Shown: positions 1-10,949 of the stretch, in pieces
Numbering within the stretch: the first letter of the stretch is position 1
Layout of the letters: every line of letters starts with the position of its first letter
Source: Micrasema longulum
Taxonomy: Eukaryota; Arthropoda; Insecta; Trichoptera; Brachycentridae
Assembly (NCBI GenBank): GCA_022494885.1
Contig: JAGVSM010001384.1
Coordinates: 1 to 64,000 of the forward strand
Direction of reading: 5' to 3'
DNA length: 64,000 nucleotides
Position numbers and translations under genes: made by a program
The notes under the pieces: generated by a model
The model's database searches: none
Told to the model about the DNA's origin: nothing
Seen by the model: only the letters and a program-made list of their open reading frames with translations

Positions 1-795
1 GTCTAATTAAAATATTCATTTTTTTGACCGGTAACTTATAAAGAAATTCTTCGGGAAAAGCAAGGCATTCTCATTAAATTTTACTAAGAATGGCGATAGT
101 TTTCTTACTTAACCGCGGTTCACAGTTCTCACAGATAAATACAATAGGCACGCAATAAAATAATTTGTTATTCAAACTCATTTACTAATCAAATTAAATT
201 TGCTATGCCTAATCAACGAATTCCTATAACTTTTTAGAAATTTAGACAGCGACCCGCATTGTGCAACAATTTAAATATTTGTATCTTATTTATAGATTTG
301 TTTATTGAAATAAATAATTATGATATATTGGTATGTAAGATAGGTTAAAAATCGTTCAAAAAACGTTTATAAATGCACATCCTAATAAATTGTAAATAAA
401 TAGCTCAGTAAGACTGTGATTTTTTTATGAAGGTAATTTCTCATATATTATGTGTTTTTTTTTTATTTAAAAAAAAAAAAATCAAATATTTTTCCAGTAC
501 CTACATATTTTTTTAAATGTTTGTTTCAATTCAATTTTCAAAAAAAAATATTTATACAATAATTCTTAAAGTTCGTAACAAAATATTTTTGAGGTTTTAT
601 ATAATGAAAAAAAAACGTATAAATACCTTGAACATTATTTGGCCATAATTAATTGTGTTGAAAACCTCTTCATCTTGATACACTTAACAAATTATATTTT
701 GAAAAATAGTTCGTTTTCTGTTATCATTTATCACAAATTTATTAATTTGATAAATACACCTTTTGGTATTGAAAAAAAAAATCGTGTCTATTGAT
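1..795. other. AT-rich sequence, no gene seen
   Basis: Very A+T-rich DNA with long A and T runs. No open frame of note, no tRNA-like box and no inverted repeat that I could support. It leads into the GC-richer island at 841. Confidence 0.6.
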
Positions 796-840
796 TTAAA
801 ATGTCGGTTTTCTAAGTAACACCACTATGTTTATTTCGGC

Positions 841-1023
841 TTGAATTCGTCTGCGTTCGATCGCGCCACTGAAATTAAAATTACAAGGGCGCCAAAATGC
901 GTGCGCATGCGCGGGAGTTGTCTGACGTTTGGCCACAGACAAGCGAAGAAGATACGCTGGTTTACCGTCAACCGCCAAGTTCCTACCACCAGTGGCGGCT
1001 TACCATTGGCGGGAAATGTGTAA
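841..1023. promoter_or_regulatory. GC-rich island with NRF1, CCAAT and E2F sites
   Basis: A short island that stands out from its AT-rich surroundings. Positions 902-913 read TGCGCATGCGCG, a perfect match to the NRF1 palindrome YGCGCAYGCGCR (erect wing in flies). Positions 1003-1009 hold an inverted CCAAT box, and 1006-1016 read TTGGCGGGAAA, the textbook E2F site, overlapping it. Such clusters are known from promoters of housekeeping and cell-cycle genes. No transcript start, ATG exon or splice donor could be tied to it. The short frames on both strands across it resemble no protein I know. A promoter or enhancer role is inferred. Confidence 0.4.
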
Positions 1024-1443
1024 CATCTGAAGTCTGCTGTACTGATACCATAATTAGCATTAGCACATTCATGATTAATTTAAAAGCAATAGCAATAAAA
1101 GCAGTATAGTTAAATTCCATTAGAACCGCGGTTTATGAAACTGAAATTTTAAAAATAAACGTTGTTTTTTAGTTCGAGAGAAGCTGATAGGAAGACCCAT
1201 GGTCTTTAAAATAGTTTTTAATATGTTAGGGGGGTGGCTTCACTGTAACAGCAATATACTGCTATATTATATGTTTTATAAATGGGGGTTCCAGGTTTGA
1301 TTCTAGGTGATTTCACAAAAAAATAATGTTAGTTTTCTCAAGCCTTCGTTTTTTATAATTAATCTGTTGAGAAGTGTTCAAAAATTAAGATATTTAACTA
1401 AACAAAAGCTTAAGTTGAAAATTTCTATTTGCAATGATAAAAA

Positions 1444-1765
1444 AGTTTTTATTTTTTTTTTTATTTAACTTTTTGTACCAATGTTATTTTTACATTGGCG
1501 GGCTTATTGCCAAATAGCAATTTCTTCCAACCAACCAATAAAATTCTTGTTTTATTTTTATTATTCAGGTTACATAATATATCCAATAGAAAATAAAGAT
1601 TAAAAAGGTAAAGATATATTTAAAAATAGAAATAAACGTATTTGTTTATAAATTATCTTAAATCAAAACCATTACTCAATGGGAAAAGGGAAAAAAGAGG
1701 AAAGAGGAAAGGAAGAGAGATTAAGGAAGAGAAAGGAGGTGTTTCTCGGAGAATGAAGGAGAATT
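1444..1765 (-). repeat. LINE 3' end (Jockey/CR1-like), truncated
   Basis: Read on the minus strand it is the 3' UTR of the non-LTR family seen better at 38195-39206 and again at 36138-36410. All share the CT-rich stretch after the RT C-terminus, the GGCAATAAGCCCGCCAA region and an A-rich tail. The hairpin at 1506-1521 (ATTGCC / AGCAAT) is partly decayed. No coding part remains. Confidence 0.7.
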
Positions 1766-2204
1766 TTATTAATGGAGCACAATAAAACTTAAAAAGTTTG
1801 ATGAAATGCTTTACTCCCAAAAACGTTTATAAAACTAGCAGAACTTAAAAAAACTATATAAAACGTTCAAATTTGATTACCTACTTTAAATTGACTTTAA
1901 GAGAAGGGGTTTGCTATTATTTTAGCTTTTGATTATATATTTTGTACATGGATGCCTTTTGCTTTGAGTTTGTTTATGTTGTAAAGTACCCTTTTGTTTT
2001 GGTTCCTTTTTCTGTTATACTGATTTTTGCAATTCGTATGCCATGGACAGTTATAAAAAAATACTGACCCAGTTGTATTTTACATTGTTCTAAATAAATA
2101 TAGATGTATGTGCCTAGATCGAGTGATTCAGCCTTTTACTACTTTGAAATATTTAAAGAGCAATTGTGTTCCATAAAAAAAATATTATTACAATTTTCTT
2201 ATCA

Positions 2205-2400
2205 GCATCCAGCGGTGCATATGGCACTGCATTGGCACTCAAATCGCAGCCTATCTAATTAATTTTTATGCATGGAAGGTAGGGTGATTAGTCTTACGCC
2301 TCAGGCACCTACCGGTCTAGGGACAGTGAAAAATTGCTGTATCAAACTATCATTAAAACCAATATTTCTAGTCGATTCTGTCAGAAATCAAATTTGAGAC
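2205..2400 (-). repeat. SINE family C body, head missing
   Basis: Minus-strand copy of the body that follows the tRNA-like head in family C. Shared landmarks are the GGTGCATATGGCACTGC segment and the CTTACGCCTCAGGCACC segment, also seen at 19676-19930 and 32483-32620. The tRNA-like head is absent. Confidence 0.6.
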
Positions 2401-2609
2401 CTTAGGAATGGCAGGCGAATACACCAACCACTACATTCCACAACTAATCCCATACCGTTTTTCTTTATGGAAAGATTTTTACATATTTCATAAAACAGTA
2501 AAGCAATGGGCAAGGTGCAATGCTAATAAATTTCGCATGCTAATGAAATTATAAAAAAATTAGCAATAATTGATCAGTTCTGCGACTAATAACATTGTAT
2601 GCTATGAGA

Positions 2610-2760
2610 AATCTCCGGCACACGCCGCATAACGGAAAATGGCGGAGCGGTAATAACGAGTTATCATTATATTATTTTTATCTCCTCTTGACCGTCACGC
2701 TAGGTGGGATGATAAATTTAATGTCTTTGAGTCGCCGCGGAGCGCCCTTTCAGAATTGGA
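2610..2760. other. Mildly GC-richer patch
   Basis: Several CpG-containing words cluster here, including GGAAAATGGCGG at 2634-2645, which resembles the YY1/Pho core. No frame or repeat relationship was found. Host regulatory DNA or an unrecognised old repeat are both possible. Confidence 0.2.
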
Positions 2761-3678
2761 TTACTTCGCTGAACATTGGTTATTGACAGCAAAATGTCAC
2801 ACAACTACCCATTGGGTACAATATAGAAAACATAATAATACCCCCTCGTAAATCGTAGTGTAACAATACGAGTATACTATATTTACAGAGAGAAACACAT
2901 TCCTTTTGAGTTTGAATATTTTTATTTCATTATTATTAGTTTTTCTTTATCTTAAAAGTCAAATTTTTCTCCGTATTGTACAGTTCTTTATGTTAAATAG
3001 AACAAGAATTTTGGGCCCGTAGGACAGTGAGAAATTTACAATTATCTTAAATTGTCGTTAAGCATTTTTTTATATGATAATGGGTACATAGTTTGTATGA
3101 ATATTTAAAAAATCAGAAAAATTAGAAAAATCGATTACCTGTAAGTAAACATGTTTTAAAAATAATTCTATAAAAATATTTAAATATTCATACAGAAATT
3201 TCAAATTTGTATTTAAGTCAATCGAAAATAACTCTGTTAACCTTCCATTATATTCGGGGCCCTGGACATGGGTTACTGAGTGACAAGCCACTTTCAGGAA
3301 GCAATCCTACAAAATAAAATGAATTAATAATATGTCGCGTTGTCTTGAGGCCTCAAGATTCGATTCCTAGCAGGAGGATGAGAAATATTGGTTTTTATAC
3401 AATATTTTTAAATAGGATACAAAATGTAAAATTTAATTACAGAACATATAAATTTTTTACTGTTTATATTTTCTCGATATTTAATAAAATTTTTTTTTAA
3501 TGTTAGACTGTAAGAGATTTCCAGTGGTAATTAATCCGCCATTTAACCACGTGGTATTATTTGTGAACCCGGAAACATCCAAAATCGTAAAAAAATGAGA
3601 TGTAAATTGAAACTTATTCAGAACACTACTGTTTACAATATTATATAGTAGCATTGTCAGTTCAAAATTGAAAACGAA

Positions 3679-3805
3679 CCGGTTGTGGTCCCGTGGTAGT
3701 ATAGTGGACACACGGGCCAAAGGTCCGAGGCTCAAATACCACTCTGCAAATCGATTTCCATTTTTCCAGCACAAGTTATTTACCACTTCTAAGAAATGGT
3801 TTGAA
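3679..3805 (+). repeat. SINE family A copy, 3' truncated
   Basis: tRNA-like head (CCCGTGGTAGTATAGTGG, then a box-B-like GGCTCAAATACC) followed by the family A body with TTATTTAC. The later part of the body and the usual tail, present at 9419-9592 and 58207-58395, are lost. Confidence 0.65.
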
Positions 3806-4030
3806 AGTTTTTTGAAAGACGTGCCAACCTCCACTTGAATATTGGAAAGTTGGCAAACTCCGAAATTCAATGAATCATTTTACTTCTGTTCCTCAACATG
3901 ATCATGATTATTTTTTCACCGTTTCATATAACATATTCACGTGTTTTAATAAAAAATTTAAATGAATTAGTTCTAATTTTATTATGATTATTATTGTAAT
4001 GCCGTAAGATCCTCTAGCCCAAAAGGATAC

Positions 4031-4189
4031 TAAGGTTCTTTTCACACATGCCACGCAAATCCACCCGGCCTAGTAATTTTACCGGATACATCCTTCAAAC
4101 GCATACAAAATGTGTCACCTTTTGTAGGGTGAACCCAGTAAAACTAATAGGCCGAGTGGATTGGCGTGGCATGTGTGAAAAAGGCCTAA
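4031..4189. mobile_element. PIF/Harbinger-type MITE, 153 bp
   Basis: Element 4034-4186 flanked by a 3-bp TAA duplication (4031-4033 and 4187-4189). Its two halves are inverted repeats of about 50 bp that share the core TTTTCACACATGCCACGC with a few mismatches. TAA target duplications and GG-starting TIRs with a CACACATGCC core are typical of PIF/Harbinger. It has no coding capacity, so it must have been moved in trans. It sits next to repeat F. Confidence 0.85.
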
Positions 4190-4199
4190 TTGCTTTCGT

Positions 4200-4262
4200 G
4201 AAATTGGTCGCGGAGAGTCTGATTAATTTGTTATAGCTGATAGATAGCCAACGCATGTTTTT
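4200..4262 (+). repeat. Repeat F, copy 1
   Basis: Short stretch resembling 17960-18025. Shared words are ATTGG(T/G)CGC(G/A)GAGAGTC and ATAGCCAAC(G/A)CATGTT. The family is not recognised. Confidence 0.4.
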
Positions 4263-4436
4263 GTTTCAATATTTGAATAGTTATTTTCTGTTGATCAATT
4301 TTCAATGCACAATCATTTTTATGATATCATAACTTTTACCTAAAAATATTATTTCCATTTTTTTTTATACATTTATATATACATATACAAGTTTTGGGAA
4401 GTAAAAATTATAATTTTTCACTGTCTTAGAACACTT

Positions 4437-4705
4437 TGTCGACCTCGTGGTGTAACGGTCAGCGCGTTTGCCTACCATGCAAGATGTGTCGGGTTCGATT
4501 CCCAACATGCTTGACATTAAATATTTATTTAAAATTGTGTTTTTACACAAGAACATTTCACTGTCCATGGATTGGTATATAAAACGTAAAACTTATCATC
4601 GTACCTTCATGTTACAAAAATGATCAAAATACGCTGCGATTGGTTACCAATGCAGTGCCCTATGCACCATTAGGTGCGAAAAGGGAATACTGATGATAAT
4701 GATGA
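4437..4705 (+). repeat. SINE family C, near full length
   Basis: The head at 4440-4520 has a clear box A (GTGGTGTAACGGTCAGCGCG) and box B (GGGTTCGATTCCC). The anticodon-loop-like sequence CTACCAT resembles tRNA-Gly. The body ends in the segment TGCGATTGGTTACCAATGCAGTG and a GATGATAATGATGAATGATG tail. Family copies lie at 2205, 19676, 22650, 23805 and 32483. It is pol III-type and not a functional tRNA gene. Confidence 0.75.
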
Positions 4706-4789
4706 ATGATGTCTTAGAACAGGGTTACACACCCTAGTTTGAGAGTCAAAGTAACTTTACATTAACGTTATAATTTTATATACATACTA

Positions 4790-5490
4790 GCGGACCCGTC
4801 AGACGTTGTCTTGCCCAAACGTTGGCTTCCCTGCTTTGACTTTTCATTGGTAAGTAGGTACCTAACTACTTGTTTGTGATTAAATTCCAAAACTTAAAAT
4901 TGATAATATTCAAATATTTTATTTAAGTAGGTACCTAGGTACTTGTTTATGGTTGAATTCCAAAACATAAAATAAAATAAAATTTTGTTCAAATATGGCA
5001 TTCTTTTTGCAAACTTCAAACTCCGGTCGTCTCACCAACAAAGGGATGTACTTATGAAGGAATACGATTTTTAAAATGTATTGAATTTAATATTATTTTA
5101 GTGTTACCAAAAATCCAATAAATAGAAACAAATGGGTAGAAATTATAAGGAATTTAAGAAAAGAATCTGATTGAGATCCACAAAAAACAAATGCTCTTTG
5201 TAAACATTCAAAAACAAACTTTTTTTATACACAAAAAACAACATCTTTCCATTTTTTTGCAAATGCATTCTCCTCAAATGCAACCCTGGTAGATCGATGA
5301 ATTAAACATTTATGCTCCTAACTTCTTTTTTACATATTCGATTGAAGATTTTAATATCTACAAACACGCAGAGCGCAAAGATCTATGTTTTTCTAAAAAC
5401 CGCACGTAAATCAGTTAAGCTGTTTAGGAGGAGTACGGTGACATCACACGTACAGAGGAATTGTATATATAAAGATAATAGATAAGGTAA
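4790..5490 (+). repeat. Repeat G, long copy
   Basis: Begins near ACTAGCGGACCCGTCAGACG and ends near ACCGCACGTAAATCAGTTAAG followed by ATATATAAAGATAATAGATA. The body matches 15490-16045 almost end to end and 45237-45420 in part. A block with AAGTAGGTACCTA...TACTTGTTTATGGTTGAATTCCAAAAC appears twice here (about 4850 and 4925) and once in the second copy, so this copy has an internal duplication. No coding sequence. Similar AGCGGACCCG-starting repeats are scattered in insect genomes; a non-autonomous transposon is likely, class unknown. Confidence 0.65.
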
Positions 5491-6475
5491 GATGGATGCC
5501 TATTCAATCAATAACATTAACATAGTTTCTATCACGCATTTGTTTGTATTAATTGTAAAAACATTGAAGTTTGTTAGAAGTGGAAGTTCATTGTAATTTG
5601 TTATAAAAAAGACGAGTAATACTAATATTTTTAATTGAATCGGCATTCACTTCGTAACACTTCATTATAAATTATTACGAAAATAAAACTTTGTTATCAG
5701 TGTTACACAATTTTATTATTTTACAAGAACACAACTTTAGTTTCGGGAGAGCACTCCTCCCATAAACGGGTAATATAAAACTAATATAATAAACACAGAA
5801 TATTGTTCACAATGTCATAGAATCTAAACAAAAAATAAACAAATTAATCAGTGAACCTTAGAGCAGGGGGGTTTTTTTTCCCTTATCTAAGGTGTAATAC
5901 TGCTTAAATCTCCAAATTAGGTATAACGAGTGACCTGTTTCATCGCTTGACGATTATACCTCAATCGGTATATTTTGTAATTAAAATTAAGAATAGTCTT
6001 CATCGGAGTTGTTTTCTCTTTATCACTCCTCCGCGAGAAGCTTTTGACTGCTTTATCGGAATTGTTCCGAAATCGATGGCCACTCAGAATATGACGTGAG
6101 TCAATATTTATTAACGTTCCTTTTTACGGTTCTACTGTAAATATATCAGTTAAGTTAAACTTCTCATTATAAAGGAGAAACACGTACCAAGTACCAATGT
6201 TCACACATCAACAAAATATATTGATATAACAAACGAGTGAGTGAATATAATGATTGTTACATATTAAAACAGAGATGGAAACATTCAGAGAAGATAATTT
6301 ACAGGACACATTAAAACCTGCCGTTGGGTGTTTTACTTCACTAATTTAGTTTATTTATTAAGGGTAATACGCAATATTGCAATGGAAGTATTGTATCTTT
6401 TTCAAGTTATTTTTAAATGTACCTACACTTAAGATAATATTTAGTTTTATATAAATTACCCTTACACTGTATAAT
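5491..6475. other. AT-rich sequence, no gene seen
   Basis: No coding frame or family match. The words CTTCATCGGAGTTG and GGGAGAGCACTCCTCCC are isolated GC-richer spots without visible structure beyond a weak inverted repeat near 5752. Confidence 0.5.
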
Positions 6476-6479
6476 ATTC

Positions 6480-6594
6480 ACCAGTCTGAAGATGCCCGTT
6501 AGAGGGTGAAAGCGCTAATTGGTCAAAATAAATAAGTGGAAGTGTACCAAGTATTTTTTGAATTAATAACTTATATGGAAATATAAGTTATTAC
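6480..6594. repeat. Element end with a 12-bp hairpin
   Basis: Contains GAAGATGCCCGTTAGAGGGTG and GAAAGCGCT, wording typical of insect repeat termini. It is followed by a perfect 12-bp inverted repeat, 6564-6575 against 6582-6593, with loop TGGAAA. The class is undetermined. Confidence 0.35.
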
Positions 6595-6875
6595 ATCATT
6601 ACAATGGAATTCCATCAAGAATTGTCAATAAATAATTTAAATGAAATTAAATGTAACTGTTTTTCAATGAAGGCTATAGGAACTTTAACTTATTAACAAT
6701 AAAAGAATTACAAAAATATAAATGTGAAAAAACTTTGAACTACAAACTATAGTAAACAAATCACAACAAGAAGTCAAAAAGTCTAGTTTTTATTTTTTAA
6801 ATATGTTTGGCCAAAGCAAAACAATAAATAGTTATTTAAATCAACAATAATTTCATATCTTTAATTGTACTAATT

Positions 6876-6990
6876 TTCCACCCGAGTACAGCCGATCGTA
6901 ATCCGACAGACTCCGACTGTAGATTTCGGCTACGCCGAATTTTCGGCTAATTTTTTGCTGAAATTGAAACCGCAGCCGAAACTCGTTAAA
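6876..6990 (-). repeat. Repeat I (CGGC/GCCG palindromic words)
   Basis: Rich in TTTCGGC and GCCGAAA words arranged as short inverted repeats. Related stretches are at 56790-56890 and 61085-61180. The short peptide frame across it is a by-product. Confidence 0.5.
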
Positions 6991-7395
6991 ATTACAATTT
7001 AATACAGAAAAATTTCCATTGCCAGGCTGTTTTGTCTTCAGAATATTCAATAATTTTATTATTGCTTTTTCTAAACAGCTTATGTCTAAGAATTTTTTTA
7101 AGTTGGCTTGTTGACAACGCTTGGATATTAATCGATATTTTGTTATTTAAGCGTGTAGTTTCCTATTTTTATTATTATTTTTTTTTAATTTTCAAAAATA
7201 TTTACATAATAATCTTAAAATTAATGTCCTGCTGAATTGTAAGCATACAATTCGTCAGCTGGTAATTATATTTTTCTTCCAATGTTTTATACTTTGTCTA
7301 CATCAGTAATTATTCAATTTAAAAATCATTACATTTTGAACCATATTTTGTTAAAAATTAAGACTATCATTAACGTTAATAACTTTTTCCATCAG

Positions 7396-7790
7396 TCATA
7401 AGTTGAGCATACGTCTCACTCCAGTATTTAATTTACATTCTTTATATTGTTTGGTTCTTAGATGTTTGTTACATATTTTAGGTACACTGTATTGCAGTGT
7501 AGTTTTGCCATATTTTTTACAATATCGAGGAGCAGTTAGCCCTTCTTCACTAGAAAACCTGGGGTGATATTCCAAAGCAGTAGCCGTAGGAAAAGCTTTT
7601 GTAAATACTCGAGATTCGAGATAAAAGTGTTTTCTACGGCCCCGATAGCAGTTCCGAATAGCACCGCTTGTGTTGTAATCAAGTACCAATTTGTATTTAT
7701 ACTCCGAGTGCGACGCACGCTGACAAATTAAGTTGTACCAAAGTAGAGCCTTAAGCGATAATTTATTATCAGATTTATACATAATGATTA
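7396..7790 (-). pseudogene. LINE reverse transcriptase C-terminus, composite
   Basis: A 128-codon open frame starts at 7782. Residues 1-32 (KALLWYNLICQRASHSEYKYKL) align with the LINE at 29060-29765 (RAPLWSKLVSQHASLSEYRNKL). Near the end KKYGKTTLQYSVPKI matches NKYGKRTLEYNIPKI. Between them lies about 36 residues (YRGRRKHFYLESRVFTKAFP) like the C-terminal region of the LINE at 37078-37790. The frame therefore looks stitched from two related LINE segments, by insertion or template switching. No RT catalytic core remains. Confidence 0.65.
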
Positions 7791-8161
7791 AAAAAGAATA
7801 TCATTTTTTTGAAGCCTAGTTATGAGCACAGCTTGTTTTTCTTTATTTCTAGTATCTTAGAGTATATCAATACTATGGAAATCTGTAATAAAGGAGAATG
7901 GTCATTTGTGACTCAGGCTCAACACGTGAGAGACCTGTCCTAGTTTTTCTGTTTTATGAAATGTAACAAAAATACTTTATTTTTATATTCAATATCAGTG
8001 GTTAACATATAAATACATTGTATTTTTTCAGGCGAAGTCTCGCGATAATCATGGCCGGCCGCACGTGTAAAGCAGCAGTAAAAATCCAATCTCATTACTC
8101 GATACTGTGATCTACATGCAAAAAAATACTCGTGCTGTTTTACTCTTACTCCTTAAATTAG

Positions 8162-8755
8162 AGCGAGAAAACTGCCTTTAGGGGTCCGCTGGACAGGCGG
8201 ACTGAAAATGCAAAATGTGGCACGTCACTACAAAAACATGTAATCTACAATGCAAATATTGAGGGAAGAAATGCTATTAAAGAATATTACTATACTTGCT
8301 TTCACGGAAAAAAAGTATTAGGAAGTTGTGCTCATGTAGTTAATGCTATATATTACCTGGGGTGGGCTAAACATCAAAATGACTTTGATCATCCCGCATT
8401 AGGTATGGATTATGAGATATCTCTACATGAGAGAGTGCGGGCTCCTCGGCTCTACCCGACCGAGTTTCTCCAGAGTATACTTGAAGGAATGTATGTGACT
8501 ACACATTTTTATCGATTGTTGCGTGGTATGATCGATAATTCTGAGATTATGATGAGCATTGGTTTGTATGTTCCTGATAATTACTTAAGACAGCGTCAAC
8601 ATATATTGTTTCATATTCCGATATACAAGACCAACCTGCCTATGGTTATGCCTGTTGGAAGGGCTACCGCTATGCTGAACAACATCTCTCTGGATATTGA
8701 TCTGTTCCATGTATCCGAAGGGGTTTTTCGGAGCAGGATTCTCCTACTACTTTGA
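8162..8755 (+). CDS. Open frame with SWIM-like zinc finger, incomplete
   Basis: A 197-codon frame is open from just after a stop at 8159 to a TGA at 8753. Only one ATG opens it late (8405, 116 residues), so the N-terminal half belongs to an upstream exon or a lost 5' part. Codons 46-58 read C-F-H-GKKVLGS-C-A-H, followed by VVNAIYYLGWAKH. This is the pattern of SWIM fingers (CxC...CxH) found in transposase-like and other DNA-binding proteins of insects and cnidarians; the second cysteine is replaced by histidine. Residues after 82 match nothing I recognise. A splice-acceptor-like TTTTTTCAG ends at 8031, but stops lie between it and the frame. It could be a fossil transposon gene or part of a host gene domesticated from one. 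Confidence 0.45.
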   Translation, partial: SEKTAFRGPLDRRTENAKCGTSLQKHVIYNANIEGRNAIKEYYYTCFHGKKVLGSCAHVVNAIYYLGWAKHQNDFDHPALGMDYEISLHERVRAPRLYPTEFLQSILEGMYVTTHFYRLLRGMIDNSEIMMSIGLYVPDNYLRQRQHILFHIPIYKTNLPMVMPVGRATAMLNNISLDIDLFHVSEGVFRSRILLLL

Positions 8756-8759
8756 CATG

Positions 8760-9418
8760 AGTCTCTTTCGTGATTTTTTTCTTTTTTATGATATGTACGT
8801 ATTGCATATATGTTAGTAATGTATATGTTATATTAAAATAAATTAATTGAACTACGCATTGACAGATATTGAGAATTAGATTTAAAGAATAATAAAACTA
8901 TTCTATCTAGATGTAGTTACATATTTTTTTTATCATCCGACCTTACTTTCGTTACCAACTGAAATAAATAGGACGCATCAAGACGATTCTAAAGAGTCAA
9001 AAATCAATAGGTATGCCAGTAGAAGTGGATAAAAAATAACTTAAATATTTCGCCGGAGGAAAAACAAAAGGCAATATATTTTTATGGTAGCCACTGATAT
9101 TGAATATAGAAATGACATATTTCTGTTACACTTTATTTAACAAAAAAACTGCCATAAGTCCATTCCGTGTCAAGCCTGGGTAAATTTTGCAAGGGACGTG
9201 ACTCTTTTCCTTTTTTCTAAAGTCATAAGTATTTTTTAAAACGAACATTACATTTTCATAAAAATGTTGACATTGTCATGTTACTTTTTAAACATTCATC
9301 TTACTTAGAGCTGAAACCTTTATTAACAGCAGTGAAATTCATTCGTATTATTTCATCGTTTATTTTATTTTATTTTATTTCTGACACAGATAGATCTAAT
9401 TGTGTATGGATGAATTAG
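8760..9418. other. AT-rich sequence, no gene seen
   Basis: No coding frame. It ends in a short (ATTTT)n run at about 9357-9381 just before the SINE at 9419. Confidence 0.5.
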
Positions 9419-9592
9419 GTTGCGGTCCTGTGGCGAGTGTCTCGAACTTGCGACTCAAAGGTCCGTAGTTCAAATCCCACTCTACCCCAAATTGATTTAC
9501 ATGTTCTAATGGTAAGTTATTCACAACTCGTTGAAAATGGCCCTGAAAATGAAATATTTGGGTAAATCATAAGAACGTAAATATTTCTTTAA
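9419..9592 (+). repeat. SINE family A, full length
   Basis: tRNA-like head GCGGTCCTGTGGCGAGTGTC with box B AGTTCAAATCCC at 9467. The body has CTAATGGTAAGTTATTCACA and CTCGTTGAAAATGGCCC. The tail is ATATTTGGGTAAATCATAAG then ATATTTCTTTAAAAAAAA. With 58207-58395 it defines the uninterrupted form of the family. Confidence 0.8.
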
Positions 9593-10525
9593 AAAAAATT
9601 GAATATATATTTCAAAAATGTTATGTGCACTCGTTCAAAAGCATAAAAGTTTCAGTGATACCAAAATAGGGTGCTAAACTGAAGATGCTTACTTTAGATG
9701 TGAACTTACTCGAAAACGAAATACGATATAATAATAAAATTACGATTTATTCAAAATGTTGAAAATGTTGAGTGTTTTATATAACAAAACCTAACATTTG
9801 GATACTTATTGGAGATGATTTTATTGCGTATGCATATCATGTAAAACTTTATCTTTGTATGTAAGTAAAATGTTAAACATTTATCATTTGATAAAAAATA
9901 AATAAAAACATTTAGAAAAACTCAAAAAATTAGTAAATAAATAGATAACCAAATTTTTAAAGCATTATTTTTGCCTTGCCATATTTTTGCTCGAACATCA
10001 TCTCCAGTCAAAAGAGGCAATTTAAGGCTTTTTTCAAAGTAAATAAAATCACCATAATTCGAAATATTTTGATAAATGGGCTTGATTGCATAAAATGATG
10101 CAATATCGTTGACATGAAATGTCGGAGGCCCCCGAGCCGGGACCGTAATATAATTTGTCTTCCACAAGTAGTTTGTATAATTTTTGATTGATATCAAAAG
10201 CAATATTTCTTACAAGCTCAAGGAACAGTGTAATTGGCATCTGTTAAAAATATTGAAAGATGGAATTTTAGCGAAATTTGAGAAGGTATTCTGCCACTCA
10301 CGAAAATGGATGCATTTATAGATCTGTTGACTTCAGTCTCCTGAATTATCTGAAAAAAAAAAATGTAAAAACCTTATCAGGTTACTGTTTTTTTTTTAAA
10401 TACCTCACTATGTCGATGTATGTTTTATTATAAAAACAAGGGTTATTCCAATAATGTGTTAATATAATAAATGATAAGGTTAAAAGTTTCTTAATATTAT
10501 TGGCTGGTCCTTGTATATGTCGACT

Positions 10526-10878
10526 ACTGGTTAAACCTTAACTTTTCTAACTATGCTGAAAGTATGCAGTACCATGGAATAAACTCTTTTGAAAATCGAA
10601 GAATAATGTTAGACCAGCTATTTTCATACAAATGAATAATTAATAAAATTGATTCCCTTTATCTACATGAGAAACTTCCATTCCGTGTGCCATCTAGACC
10701 GGCAAGACAAAATCTTCTGTTTTACACAGATAACGCGACAACAAACTATTTGAAGCATTCTACAATACCTAAAATATGCGACCAATATACAATGGATTTA
10801 CCGATGCTGATATTGTCGTACAATGTATGTAAATTTAGGTCAAAAATCATAGAAATATTGAGAGAAGCAGATATTTAA
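10526..10878 (+). pseudogene. LINE C-terminal fragment
   Basis: Translates with one in-frame stop to a peptide containing YAESMQYHGINSFENRRIML and, from 10687, PSRPARQNLLFYTDNATTNY ending in KIIEILREADI and a stop at 10876. The copy at 22990-23700 on the other strand carries the same words (SMQYHGINSLKNRKIMLDQL, PSRPTRQNLLLH). This is the region downstream of RT in Jockey-like LINEs. No endonuclease or RT core is present. Confidence 0.7.
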
Positions 10879-10880
10879 TT

Positions 10881-10949
10881 AGCTTATTTTTCTACTCGTT
10901 AGGGGGTCCTTTTTGAAAACGCGACCCCCTAAGGAGTAGAAAAATAGCT
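10881..10949. repeat. Long hairpin, about 27-bp arms
   Basis: Left arm 10881-10908 and right arm 10923-10949 are inverted copies with one mismatch and one extra base (core TTTTTCTACTCSTTAGGGGG). The loop is about 14 nt. It begins three bases after the LINE stop codon and could be that LINE's 3' structure or a separate tiny MITE. Confidence 0.7.

Noticed and set aside
1215..1325. Possible decayed SINE head (GTGGCTTCACTGTAACAGC, CCAGGTTTGATTCTAGG)
   Set aside because: Only a box-B-like word is convincing; no body from families A-D follows.
3335..3400. Box-B-like AAGATTCGATTCCTAGCAGG
   Set aside because: Resembles the end of a family C head, but no box A or body can be aligned.
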